This document shows, piece by piece, positions 52,144 through 60,378 of a stretch of 60,378 nt of DNA. The notes beneath the pieces are model-generated. The model saw only the letters and a list, made by a program, of their open reading frames with translations, searched no databases and was not told where the DNA came from. A program made the position numbers and the translations under genes. This DNA is from Rahnella victoriana (lineage in GTDB: Bacteria > Pseudomonadota > Gammaproteobacteria > Enterobacterales > Enterobacteriaceae), in the NCBI RefSeq assembly GCF_004330295.1, contig NZ_SJOJ01000034.1, forward strand, positions 1 through 60,378, written 5' to 3'. Position 1 is the stretch's first letter. Each line of letters opens with the position of its first letter.

Positions 52144-53589
52144 TTAATAAGCCCCGTCGCGCTTAAGGACTACTTTTACCGTCTTGAAAAGAATAGCGAT
52201 GTCATTCCAGATGGACCAGTTTTTAACGTACCACGCGTCAAAATAAACGCGCTCGCTGTAATCCACATCATTGCGTCCACTTACTTGCCACAACCCCGTC
52301 ATACCCGGTTTTGCCATGAGATAATAATCGACTTCGCCCTCATAACGCTCCAGTTCTGATTCTATGATTGGTCTTGGTCCAACAAGGCTCATTTCACCCT
52401 TAAGAACGTTCCAAAGTTGTGGTAATTCATCAAGACTGGTTTTGCGGATGAAGTGTCCAATCTTTGTGATACGGGGATCATTTTTAAGTTTAAAATCCTT
52501 GTTCCACTCAGCACGGGCTTCCGGATCATTTGCCAGCAAGTTTTCAAGGATCTCTTTAGAATTCAGAACCATAGAACGGAATTTAAGACATCCGAATTTC
52601 TTACCATTTCGCCCAACCCGTTGATGCGAATAAATAGGTTTGCCACCATCACGGGAGACAAGATATATCAACGTCAACAAAACCGGGGAAAGCAGCAACA
52701 TAATGCTAAGTGAGCCGACAATATCAAAGAGGCGTTTCATTACTCGGGACGAGCGTTTTACTAGATTGTAATTAACACGCAGTATCATCACATCGTGACT
52801 GAATATAAACGACATATCCGTGCTGTATAAAGGAACCCCTCTTAGGGTCGGAATGACAGAAACGGAGCGACAATGATGTTTCGCAAGGTTTTTTAGCCAA
52901 TAATCACGTACAGCATGCTGATCAAATTCTACAGCCACGATAAATTGCGTTTCATCCTTATCAATAAGGGACCACAATTCCGCTTCATCTTTCAAAATCG
53001 GTATATTGATGAGATGCGTTTCGGAGTTGTCGTTAACAGCATAAAACGCGACGACATCAAATCCCAATACCTCTTCACTTTGCAAAGCTGTGAACGCATC
53101 GCATGCATTGGGTCCGTTACCAATAATAATTGTTTGCTTCTGCCACAATCCCATTCTGTTGAGTATTTTTTTTACTACATGACGAGCAACCGGCACAAGG
53201 ATCATGGCCAGAAGCCAGGTTACAGCCCAGACATAACGCGACATACCCCATTTGGAAAAGCCTACTACGGCAAGGTTAATCACTGCAAATATCAGCAAAG
53301 TCCGCATTGTCTCCTTTAACTCAAACCAGAATGGTTTACGGTAAGAGTAATGTCTCAGACGCCCCCAAAACCAGCCGATGCAGATAAGCGAGAGGAGAAA
53401 ATGCGACAGATAAAAGCCAGACATTTCCTTTTGCGGAATGAAGCGATATATATTTCCCGTAACTGCCTCAATTAACATCACTGAGAAATAGAGGGACAGA
53501 TTGAAAAAAACGAAGTCCGAGAGTGCCAGTGAGATCTGCACATAAGAACTTCGCAGGCGGGCATTTATATTAGACATGACATGACTCAT
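52144..53589 (-). CDS. wbaP: Undecaprenyl-phosphate galactose phosphotransferase (WbaP)
   Basis: 481 aa polyisoprenyl-phosphate hexose-1-phosphate transferase. Four N-terminal membrane helices, a central nucleotide-binding-like domain (IIIGNGPNACDAF), one more helix near 290, then the catalytic domain with KRLFDIVGS, GCLKFRSMVLNS, IRKTSLDELPQLWNVLKGEM and SLVGPRP. Very close to Salmonella WbaP as recalled, including the LKRDGAY-like end. It starts repeat-unit synthesis by placing galactose-1-P on the lipid carrier. Distinguishing WbaP from WcaJ rests on this similarity. Confidence 0.92.
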   Translation of the reverse strand: MSHVMSNINARLRSSYVQISLALSDFVFFNLSLYFSVMLIEAVTGNIYRFIPQKEMSGFYLSHFLLSLICIGWFWGRLRHYSYRKPFWFELKETMRTLLIFAVINLAVVGFSKWGMSRYVWAVTWLLAMILVPVARHVVKKILNRMGLWQKQTIIIGNGPNACDAFTALQSEEVLGFDVVAFYAVNDNSETHLINIPILKDEAELWSLIDKDETQFIVAVEFDQHAVRDYWLKNLAKHHCRSVSVIPTLRGVPLYSTDMSFIFSHDVMILRVNYNLVKRSSRVMKRLFDIVGSLSIMLLLSPVLLTLIYLVSRDGGKPIYSHQRVGRNGKKFGCLKFRSMVLNSKEILENLLANDPEARAEWNKDFKLKNDPRITKIGHFIRKTSLDELPQLWNVLKGEMSLVGPRPIIESELERYEGEVDYYLMAKPGMTGLWQVSGRNDVDYSERVYFDAWYVKNWSIWNDIAILFKTVKVVLKRDGAY

Positions 53590-53652
53590 TCAGAAATATA
53601 CTGCGTCAATTATTGGCGCAACATGATGGATTCGCTATAGGCGAAATCCTTA

Positions 53653-55026
53653 TTAGTTTTTCAGTATGGCAAGGATTTCCGCAGTTTTCTCTTTCATCAA
53701 ATCAACATTTCCGCGGGATTCAACATTCAGTCTGACAACAGGCTCTGTGTTTGAACTTCTGAGATTAAAACGCCAGTCCGCAAAGGATAAACTTAACCCG
53801 TCTGTCTTATCCAGATTCAAGGCACCAGAACAGAAATGATCATGTACCTTTTTAATGGATTTGGCTGGTTCGTCAAGAGTAATATTAATTTCACCAGAAG
53901 CAGGAAACGCATTTAAACGGTCATTAACCAGTTGACCAAGAGATTGCTTTTTCACAGATACGAGTTCAGCGACAAGAAGCCATGGGATCATTCCGCTATC
54001 GCAATATGAGAAATCACGAAAATAATGATGTGCACTCATTTCTCCGCCGTAAATGGCATCCTCTGATCGCATTCTTTCTTTGATAAAAGCATGTCCGGTT
54101 TTGCAGAGAATAGGCTGTCCACCCGCGCGATTAACAATATCCTGTGTGTTCCAGGTTAAGCGGGGATCATGAATAATCCGCGCTCCCTTGTCTTTTTCAA
54201 GAAAGGCTGCAGCCAGAAGCCCGACGATATAATATCCCTCTATGAAATTTCCATTTTCATCAAAAAAGAAACATCTATCGAAATCACCATCGAACGCAAT
54301 GCCAAAGTCTGCATTGTACTTTTTCACGGCATCGGCTGTGTCAGAACGGCATTCAGGGAGTAATGGATTGGGGATCCCATGCGGGAAACTCCCATCAGGC
54401 TCGTTGTGAATTTTAATGAATTCTATTGGCGCATTAACGGACTTGAAACGAGATTCTATAGCATCAACAACTGGACCCGCTGCGCCATTACCCGAATTAA
54501 TCACTAATTTCAAAGGAGTCAGATTTTTGAAATCAATATAACTCAGAATATGATCAAGGTACTCTTTGAGTAATGAGCGCTTTTCATAACTACCACGACG
54601 TTTATTAACCGATGACGTGAAGTTATTTTTTTCAGCAATCCGTCGAATATCATTAAGGCCAGTATCACCACTCAGCGGTTTAGCATCCCGCGAAACAAGT
54701 TTCATCCCATTGTAATCCATAGGATTATGGCTAGCTGTCACCTCAATACCCCCATCGATACCCAGATAGGCTGTCGCGAAATAGATTTCTTCTGTCCCGC
54801 TTAATCCGATATCAATAATATTGACACCTTCGTCGCGCAAGCCATCAGACAGTGCTGCTTTGAGCTCCTCACTTGTCAAACGCACATCCGCGCCTACCAC
54901 CACGGTTTCAGGATGTAAATGCTCACCGAAAGCACGACCTATTCTGTAAGCTATCTCAGTGTTTAGATCGATACCTAATTTCCCACGAATATCATAAGCT
55001 TTAAAACAGGTTAGCTGAGCAGGCAT
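53653..55026 (-). CDS. manB: Phosphomannomutase (ManB/CpsG)
   Basis: 457 aa, four-domain phosphohexomutase. Opening [16 protein letters not shown], catalytic phosphoserine S99 in [16 protein letters not shown], metal-binding [13 protein letters not shown], sugar-binding [12 protein letters not shown]. It turns mannose-6-P into mannose-1-P for GDP-mannose, paired with manC immediately upstream. Confidence 0.97.
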   Translation of the reverse strand: MPAQLTCFKAYDIRGKLGIDLNTEIAYRIGRAFGEHLHPETVVVGADVRLTSEELKAALSDGLRDEGVNIIDIGLSGTEEIYFATAYLGIDGGIEVTASHNPMDYNGMKLVSRDAKPLSGDTGLNDIRRIAEKNNFTSSVNKRRGSYEKRSLLKEYLDHILSYIDFKNLTPLKLVINSGNGAAGPVVDAIESRFKSVNAPIEFIKIHNEPDGSFPHGIPNPLLPECRSDTADAVKKYNADFGIAFDGDFDRCFFFDENGNFIEGYYIVGLLAAAFLEKDKGARIIHDPRLTWNTQDIVNRAGGQPILCKTGHAFIKERMRSEDAIYGGEMSAHHYFRDFSYCDSGMIPWLLVAELVSVKKQSLGQLVNDRLNAFPASGEINITLDEPAKSIKKVHDHFCSGALNLDKTDGLSLSFADWRFNLRSSNTEPVVRLNVESRGNVDLMKEKTAEILAILKN

Positions 55027-55088
55027 AGTATTATTCCCTTAATATAAGGCAAAACGTAAAGTAATCTTTGTTAATAATGATATTAATA

Positions 55089-56528
55089 TCAGATGCGGCC
55101 ATAACGGTCTTCTAGTCGGACAACATCATCTTCTTCAAGATAACTGCCAGATCTGATTTCTATCAGATCAAGAGGTATTTTCCCTGGATTATCCAGACTA
55201 TGTACTTCCCCAACCGGAATATATATCGATTCATTCTCAGTAAGCAGAATGACTTCATTGCCCTTTTTAACTCGCGCCGTACCTGCAACTACAACCCAAT
55301 GTTCAGCCCGATGATGGTGCATCTGTAAGGACAATCCCTCACCGGGTTTCACTGTGATACGCTTCACCTGATAGCGTTCGCCCTGATCGATCGAATCATA
55401 TTTACCCCATGGTCTGTAAACTTCACGATGGATGTAATGCTCTTGTCGTCCTGAGGCTTTAATTTCATCAACAATGGCTTTAACTTGCTGCACACTGTTA
55501 CGCTCTGCAACCAAAATTGCATCTCTGGTTTGTACAATGACTAAATCTTTGATACCGACAGTAGTCACCAGCGCAGACTCTGCAAATACATAATTGTCGG
55601 TGCTGTTGTGCGCAATCACATCACCATGATGGACATTGCCCTCTTGATTTTTTTCACTAATTTCCCAGAGAGATGACCAGGACCCCACATCGCTCCAGCC
55701 AGCATCCATGGGTACGACGACAGCGCGTTGAGTTTTTTCCATGACGGCATAATCAATCGAGTCTTCAGGACATTGAGAAAATAATGCCTGATTGACACGA
55801 ATGAAATCCAAATCAGGATTAATATTACCTACCGCATCCTGACAAGCACTGAGTATGTCCGGACGATATTTCTGTAATTCTTCTAAATAGCGGCTTGCTT
55901 TAAACAAAAACATGCCGCTATTCCAGTAATATTCTCCGCTGGCAACATATTCATTAGCCGTAGCAAGATCGGGTTTTTCAACAAACTGGTCTACTTTAAA
56001 GGCATGTGAAGCGCCTCTCTCTACCCCTACAGAGCTCTCACCTCGGCGGATATAACCGTAGCCCGTTTCGGGACCCGTTGGCACTATCCCGAACGTTACC
56101 ATATCGCCAGCTTCGGCATAGGGAACAGCTTTCAAAATGGAAGAGTGAAACGCAGGGACATCTTTAATTACATGATCTGCAGCCAGTACCAGGAGTAGGG
56201 ATTCGTTATCTGAATCCTTTACCTGACATGATGAAACAAGTGCCGCTAATGCTATTGCCGGAGCAGTATTACGGCCGACTGGTTCAAGGATAATATTATT
56301 GGCTAACTGGCCAATTTCACGGAGTTGTTCTGCAACCAGAAAGCGGTGCAATTCGTTACAGACGACAATTGGTTTCTCACAATCCAATCCGCTTAAGCGG
56401 GTTATCGTTGCCTGCATCATGGTTTCTTTATCATGGACATTGAGAAACTGTTTTGGATGCAGTGAGCGAGAAAGTGGCCACAATCGGGTGCCGTTACCAC
56501 CAGCCATCACCACCGGAATAATGCTCAT
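55089..56528 (-). CDS. manC: Mannose-1-phosphate guanylyltransferase (ManC/CpsB)
   Basis: 479 aa. Nucleotidyltransferase signature [20 protein letters not shown] at the start, [12 protein letters not shown] and [10 protein letters not shown] in the middle, C-terminal cupin (about 350-470) with [14 protein letters not shown] and [16 protein letters not shown]. It makes GDP-mannose. AGGA lies 8 nt before the ATG. With manB it shows that the polysaccharide contains mannose or a mannose-derived sugar. No gmd or fcl is seen in this window. Confidence 0.97.
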   Translation of the reverse strand: MSIIPVVMAGGNGTRLWPLSRSLHPKQFLNVHDKETMMQATITRLSGLDCEKPIVVCNELHRFLVAEQLREIGQLANNIILEPVGRNTAPAIALAALVSSCQVKDSDNESLLLVLAADHVIKDVPAFHSSILKAVPYAEAGDMVTFGIVPTGPETGYGYIRRGESSVGVERGASHAFKVDQFVEKPDLATANEYVASGEYYWNSGMFLFKASRYLEELQKYRPDILSACQDAVGNINPDLDFIRVNQALFSQCPEDSIDYAVMEKTQRAVVVPMDAGWSDVGSWSSLWEISEKNQEGNVHHGDVIAHNSTDNYVFAESALVTTVGIKDLVIVQTRDAILVAERNSVQQVKAIVDEIKASGRQEHYIHREVYRPWGKYDSIDQGERYQVKRITVKPGEGLSLQMHHHRAEHWVVVAGTARVKKGNEVILLTENESIYIPVGEVHSLDNPGKIPLDLIEIRSGSYLEEDDVVRLEDRYGRI

Positions 56529-56545
56529 AATAATTGTCCTATAAA

Positions 56546-57667
56546 TTATACGTCGTATTCTGCTTTTTTCTTATCCATTGCAGAATCAACAATTGCCATA
56601 ATCTTATCTCTGAATACCTGTTCTGAAAATGACTCTGCATGTTCACGACATATTTGAGGATCGAATGTTGGCAGGTTCTCAAAACGATTGACGGCTTCAA
56701 TAAGTGATGAGGTGGTTTGTTGTTCGAAGAAAACACCAGTTATCCCATCTTTAACCGTTTCCAGTGCTCCACCTTTACCAAAAGCAATCACCGGAGTACC
56801 ACATGCCTGAGCTTCTACAGGTGTTATCCCAAAATCTTCTTCGGCAGCGAAAACAAAGGCTCTCGCACCTTGCATTAATTCCTTTAGTTTCTCAAATGAT
56901 TGGTAGCCTAAAATTTTGACATTAGATTTTGCCAGTGACTTCACTTTATCAAAATCTGGACCAGTACCAATAACAATCAACTCTTTATCTGGCATTTTGG
57001 AGAAAGCTTCAACAATGAGATCCATTTTCTTATAAGGAACCATACGTGATGCGGTCAGGTAATATTCTTTCTTATCCGTAGAAAGCGTGAAGTCTTGAAC
57101 AGCAACAGGAGGATAAACAACCTGAGTACTACGACCATATACTTTTTTAATTCTGCGTCCGATAAAGGATGAGTTTGAAAGGAAATGGTCAACACCATTA
57201 GCAGTACGACAATCCCAAATACGCATTTTATGTAACAGCCATTTGGCGACAAAGCCTTTCAAACCCCGATTTAGCCCGGATTCCCGAAGATATTGGTGCT
57301 GTAAATCCCAAGCATAACGGATAGGGGAATGGACGTAGGAAATATGAACCTGATCAGGTCCTGTCAGGACACCTTTTGCCACCGCATGCGAGCTGGAGAT
57401 GATTAAATCGTATTGAGACACATCAAGTTGTTCAATAGCAAGAGGCATTAAAGGCAAATAGTTTCTGTACTTCTTTTTAGCAAATGGCAACTTTTGTATG
57501 AACGAAGTGGTGACTGGTTTATTGGCTAAGAAACTCCGATCTTTATCTTCAATAAAGTCACAAACCGCAAACAAATCTGCATCAGGAAAACATTTAATTA
57601 ATTGCTCTAATACTTTCTCAGAACCCGCATAGACAGTCAGCCACTCATTAACGATAGCTATTTTCAT
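56546..57667 (-). CDS. GT4-family glycosyltransferase (WbaZ-like mannosyltransferase)
   Basis: 373 aa from the ATG at 57667, which has AAGGA 6 nt upstream; an ATG two codons earlier is too close to the site. GT-B fold: [20 protein letters not shown] at the start, [13 protein letters not shown], and the GT4 E-x7-E motif in [20 protein letters not shown]. The start and [15 protein letters not shown] resemble WbaZ-type mannosyltransferases. It probably adds mannose from GDP-mannose made by ManBC. It begins 2 nt after the upstream stop. Confidence 0.85.
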   Translation of the reverse strand: MKIAIVNEWLTVYAGSEKVLEQLIKCFPDADLFAVCDFIEDKDRSFLANKPVTTSFIQKLPFAKKKYRNYLPLMPLAIEQLDVSQYDLIISSSHAVAKGVLTGPDQVHISYVHSPIRYAWDLQHQYLRESGLNRGLKGFVAKWLLHKMRIWDCRTANGVDHFLSNSSFIGRRIKKVYGRSTQVVYPPVAVQDFTLSTDKKEYYLTASRMVPYKKMDLIVEAFSKMPDKELIVIGTGPDFDKVKSLAKSNVKILGYQSFEKLKELMQGARAFVFAAEEDFGITPVEAQACGTPVIAFGKGGALETVKDGITGVFFEQQTTSSLIEAVNRFENLPTFDPQICREHAESFSEQVFRDKIMAIVDSAMDKKKAEYDV

Positions 57668-57669
57668 TA

Positions 57670-58845
57670 TCATTCCTTTATTTCGTTAATTAAGTTAAAC
57701 ATTTTTTCCGTACGCGTTTGATAAGTGTATTCTTTCGCAACATTTAGACGTTGCTCAAGGGTGGCGACATTACCCGCAAGCACTTCTTCTATTGCTGTAA
57801 TAAATGCCTCAGGTGTCTCGCCAATTTTCACAACATGATGGAAATCACGAATAGCTTTTAAATCAACACTGACTACCGGTTTACCAGCAGAGAGATACTC
57901 AAAAAACTTCATAGGGAACATTGAATCAGTATATTCGTTTATTTGGTTTGGTAAGAGAGCAACATCAAACCCTTTAAGATACCCAGGTAGCTCCTGATAC
58001 TTCTTAGGACCCATGAAGTAAATATTCTCAATATTCTTCAATTCATCGATATTTGTCCAGGGATCTCCCTCCCCCACCTCGCCAATTAACGCAATAGTCC
58101 ATTCCGGATGAGATAATGCTACCCGTTTAATTAATGTCAAATCCAGTTTATAACCACTTATAGCACCAATGAACCCAAGCACAGGGCCTGACAATTTTTT
58201 CAGGTCTTTAGGGACAGTCAAATCAGGTAACATAGCCTTTGAGAAGTGATTATAATCAGATACATTTGAAAAATAGTATACATTATCATTCCAGGCCTTA
58301 CGGGTCTCGGTCAGGCGCGGTGACGTAGCGAAAACATAGTCAACTGATTGTACAAGTGTCTTTTCGGCGCGTTCGATGATATCGATTGGCATGCCTGGTT
58401 GTGCTTTAATTTCATCGACGCAGTGATAGATTGATAAAGGATAGGATTTAACGTCAAGGAGTTCAGTAGTAAGTGGATTATAGGTCCAAAGGAGTTCATC
58501 TTTAATCCCTAACGTTTTACACCATAATTTTAAGACACAACTAAGCATAACCCGATTAAACAACCTCACCAGAGAATAGTTATTCCATGGCAATGTGATG
58601 GGTGACCAGACCCAAATATTTTCCTGAACTTTACGAGGTGGTTTAATGGCTTTAAGCAAACGTCTTATTATACGTTTGATATCTCTTTTACTTACACTCG
58701 GCTTTCTCAGCCCCAAGGAATCAATATAGAGCACTTTATGACCACGGCGCGCAAGTTCAACAGCCACATGTTGTTTATTAGTCCAGAAAGGGTTATCCCA
58801 GTCAGCGGTTGATAACAAGACTATATCGTTATTACTGCTAATCAT
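57670..58845 (-). CDS. GT4-like glycosyltransferase
   Basis: 391 aa from the ATG at 58845 (AAGGA 11 nt upstream); an open frame reaches 16 codons further but without a site. N-terminal half: LLSTADWDNPFWTNKQHVAV and YIDSLGLRKPS. The C-terminal nucleotide-sugar domain has GPVLGFIGAISGYKLDL, IYFMGPKKYQELPGYLKGFD and FFEYLSAGKPVVSVDL. The donor sugar is not predictable. It sits between the flippase and the WbaZ-like gene. Confidence 0.85.
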   Translation of the reverse strand: MISSNNDIVLLSTADWDNPFWTNKQHVAVELARRGHKVLYIDSLGLRKPSVSKRDIKRIIRRLLKAIKPPRKVQENIWVWSPITLPWNNYSLVRLFNRVMLSCVLKLWCKTLGIKDELLWTYNPLTTELLDVKSYPLSIYHCVDEIKAQPGMPIDIIERAEKTLVQSVDYVFATSPRLTETRKAWNDNVYYFSNVSDYNHFSKAMLPDLTVPKDLKKLSGPVLGFIGAISGYKLDLTLIKRVALSHPEWTIALIGEVGEGDPWTNIDELKNIENIYFMGPKKYQELPGYLKGFDVALLPNQINEYTDSMFPMKFFEYLSAGKPVVSVDLKAIRDFHHVVKIGETPEAFITAIEEVLAGNVATLEQRLNVAKEYTYQTRTEKMFNLINEIKE

Positions 58846-58896
58846 TGTAAGTTCAATCCTTAGCTTAAAAATCCAAATGAAATTATTTGGCAAATA

Positions 58897-60378
58897 TCAT
58901 TTCAGTTTTACAAAGACTTTTTCTTTTATAAAACTGCGAACGTCTTTCAGGACGAGAAGATATAAAGACCAGAATAACACCATAAAAACACCGCTCAGCA
59001 GCAAATGCACAAACACATTCCCCACAAAAAATTTAAAATAGATTGTTGTAATGAAATAACAGGCTGACCCCACGATCATATAAATTGCAAAATTAATGAT
59101 TGAAGCCAGCATGTTAAGAGCCCAAAGGGTGCATACCAACATAATTATGCCGTAAACAGAAATGCCCAACCCAAGAGTTAATGCTCCAAGATAATGATAA
59201 AGTAAAACATTGACTGCTGCATTGCCGGCAAGTGAGAGCAGCATAATTCCCAGCACTGATTTATTTTTGAATTGAGCATTTAGCGCTTTGATAAATACAT
59301 AACCAATAACTTGCCCCCAAAGACCAAAAGACATGCCTATTAGAATATTGCTGGTCTCAATAACGGAATCAGCCTTAAAATCCCCCCTGGAGAAGAGCAA
59401 CTGGACAATAGATGTCGCATAGATGCCCAAATACATTGATGCCGGTATTGAAAGAAAAGCCAGTACCTTAAAAATTTTTATCAATGCGGGTTTCATCTCA
59501 TCTGATGTTTTACCGCTCCAACTGGTAAGGCCAGCAAATGCTACAGGGACAGACAATAAAAATATTATTGTTTCTGTAATAAACTTTGCATAATCAATTG
59601 CGGAGACTGCCGATAAGCTTATTAAAGAAGCAATGGAACGCTCAAGAACAATATTCCCCTGTAGGATAATTGGCAGCAGAATAAGAGGCCTAAGTGTTTT
59701 CCAAAATTCATTTATTATCGACTTGGTTAATGCCCATTGGAATTTACTCGGGAAAGCCATTAATCCACGAATAAAAGCTCGCTGATAAGCCCATAAGCTA
59801 AAAATAATGTACCCACCGGTAAAACCCCACGCAAGATAGATTGGATTCGACAGGTAAAAAGAGAACAGTGCGCCAATCAGCATTCCTAAATTTTGTGCAG
59901 AGGCACGTATCGACATTGGCGCGTAATCATCATTCGCCATGCTAATATAATTAAGTAATGCAGAAAGTAGATAAAAAGGTATACACAGCGCCATCACAAT
60001 AAGCATTTGAACAGTCAATGCCCTGGCCCCGGGGTTCAGTCCCGGAGCCAATATACCTGCCCAGTTATCGGCATATGTTAAAGAGAAACACACAAGCAAA
60101 ATTGAAAACAAACTAAATAGACCCATTAAGCCCCAGACTAAAGATTGAGCTCGATCATGTGAGTCTAGTTTATATTTCTTATAAAGTGGAACAAAAGCCG
60201 AACTTAAACTATCACCAGTAAGGAAATTAATAGGAACCAGAGTTCCCGTTTGTGCAACGCGATAGGCTGCATTAACATTTCCTGTGCCGAACAATGCTGC
60301 TACCAACATCTCACGGACGAGTCCAAGAATTTTGGACAAGAAATTGCCACTTATAATTGTTAAAATCGCTTTACGCAC
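58897..60378 (-). CDS. MurJ/Wzx-like lipid-linked polysaccharide flippase (5' end at window edge)
   Basis: At least 493 aa, with about 14 membrane helices predicted. The start GNFLSKILGLVREMLVAALF and GTGNVNAAYRVAQTG follow the MurJ/MviN pattern more than classical Wzx. Position within the O-unit genes suggests it exports the undecaprenyl-linked repeat unit. The frame opens at the very last codon of the window with a GTG, so the true start may lie outside. The end is complete, 51 nt before the next start. Confidence 0.85.
   Translation of the reverse strand: MRKAILTIISGNFLSKILGLVREMLVAALFGTGNVNAAYRVAQTGTLVPINFLTGDSLSSAFVPLYKKYKLDSHDRAQSLVWGLMGLFSLFSILLVCFSLTYADNWAGILAPGLNPGARALTVQMLIVMALCIPFYLLSALLNYISMANDDYAPMSIRASAQNLGMLIGALFSFYLSNPIYLAWGFTGGYIIFSLWAYQRAFIRGLMAFPSKFQWALTKSIINEFWKTLRPLILLPIILQGNIVLERSIASLISLSAVSAIDYAKFITETIIFLLSVPVAFAGLTSWSGKTSDEMKPALIKIFKVLAFLSIPASMYLGIYATSIVQLLFSRGDFKADSVIETSNILIGMSFGLWGQVIGYVFIKALNAQFKNKSVLGIMLLSLAGNAAVNVLLYHYLGALTLGLGISVYGIIMLVCTLWALNMLASIINFAIYMIVGSACYFITTIYFKFFVGNVFVHLLLSGVFMVLFWSLYLLVLKDVRSFIKEKVFVKLK

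Overview
The window is chromosomal DNA of a motile member of the Enterobacterales. The flagellar master regulator, mot/che genes, his operon, yeeZ, gnd and a galU-like gene all closely resemble their Escherichia coli counterparts. Other features (a DUF4762-like GG-leader peptide, REP-like hairpins, unusual gene order) suggest a Yersiniaceae-type genus such as Rahnella, Ewingella, Rouxiella or Serratia. The genus is an inference from recalled similarity only; nothing here proves it.

Layout. (1) 1-8300, minus strand: a type 1-like chaperone-usher fimbrial operon (major pilin, chaperone, usher, tip adhesin, minor pilin), then two LuxR/response-regulator-like genes. It is preceded by a FimB/FimE-type recombinase and a 318-bp invertible element bounded by 18-bp inverted repeats (7386-7703). 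The best promoter inside that element points away from the pilin gene, so the sequenced copy looks phase-OFF. (2) 8926-20793, minus strand: a compact, mostly overlapping 11-gene operon. In transcription order it encodes a small four-cysteine peptide with a double-glycine leader, a membrane-anchored DsbA-like thiol oxidoreductase, an LpxL-like acyltransferase, a C39 peptidase-containing ABC exporter, MacA- and MacB-like proteins, a NodT-type outer-membrane lipoprotein, a ketosynthase, a MaoC-type dehydratase, an acyl carrier protein and a ketoreductase. It reads as a dedicated pathway that makes an acyl chain and matures and exports a disulfide-rich peptide. It is the strongest candidate in the window for an undescribed system. 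(3) 21319-28029: cheZ, cheY, cheB, cheR and two chemoreceptors (Tar/Tap-like and Tsr-like), driven by a clear sigma-28 promoter. (4) 28067-33535: accessory genes that split the chemotaxis cluster: a zinc-ribbon protein, an MFS exporter divergent from a GlxA/FtrA-type regulator, a Bor-like lipoprotein, REP-like hairpins, a Ner-like HTH gene with a small partner, and a leader whose repeats are arranged like the phage P4 CI-RNA immunity region. (5) 33545-39315: cheW, cheA, motB, motA, flhC, flhD, with a 1.2-kb upstream region containing a perfect CRP-type palindrome. (6) 40578-49145: yeeZ, then hisL with its attenuator and hisGDCBHAFI. (7) 49193-60378: gnd, a galU-type gene and one side of an O-antigen/capsule cluster (wbaP, manB, manC, two glycosyltransferases, a MurJ/Wzx-like flippase running off the window).

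How it fits together: regions 3 and 5 are one motility regulon. FlhDC drives the mot/che genes, sigma-28 drives the receptor-che transcript, and a terminator directly at the end of cheW separates the two halves. Regions 1, 2 and 7 are cell-surface or secreted functions of the accessory type: phase-variable fimbriae, a possible lipidated or lipid-associated peptide, and mannose-containing polysaccharide. No rRNA, tRNA, CRISPR array or insertion sequence was seen.
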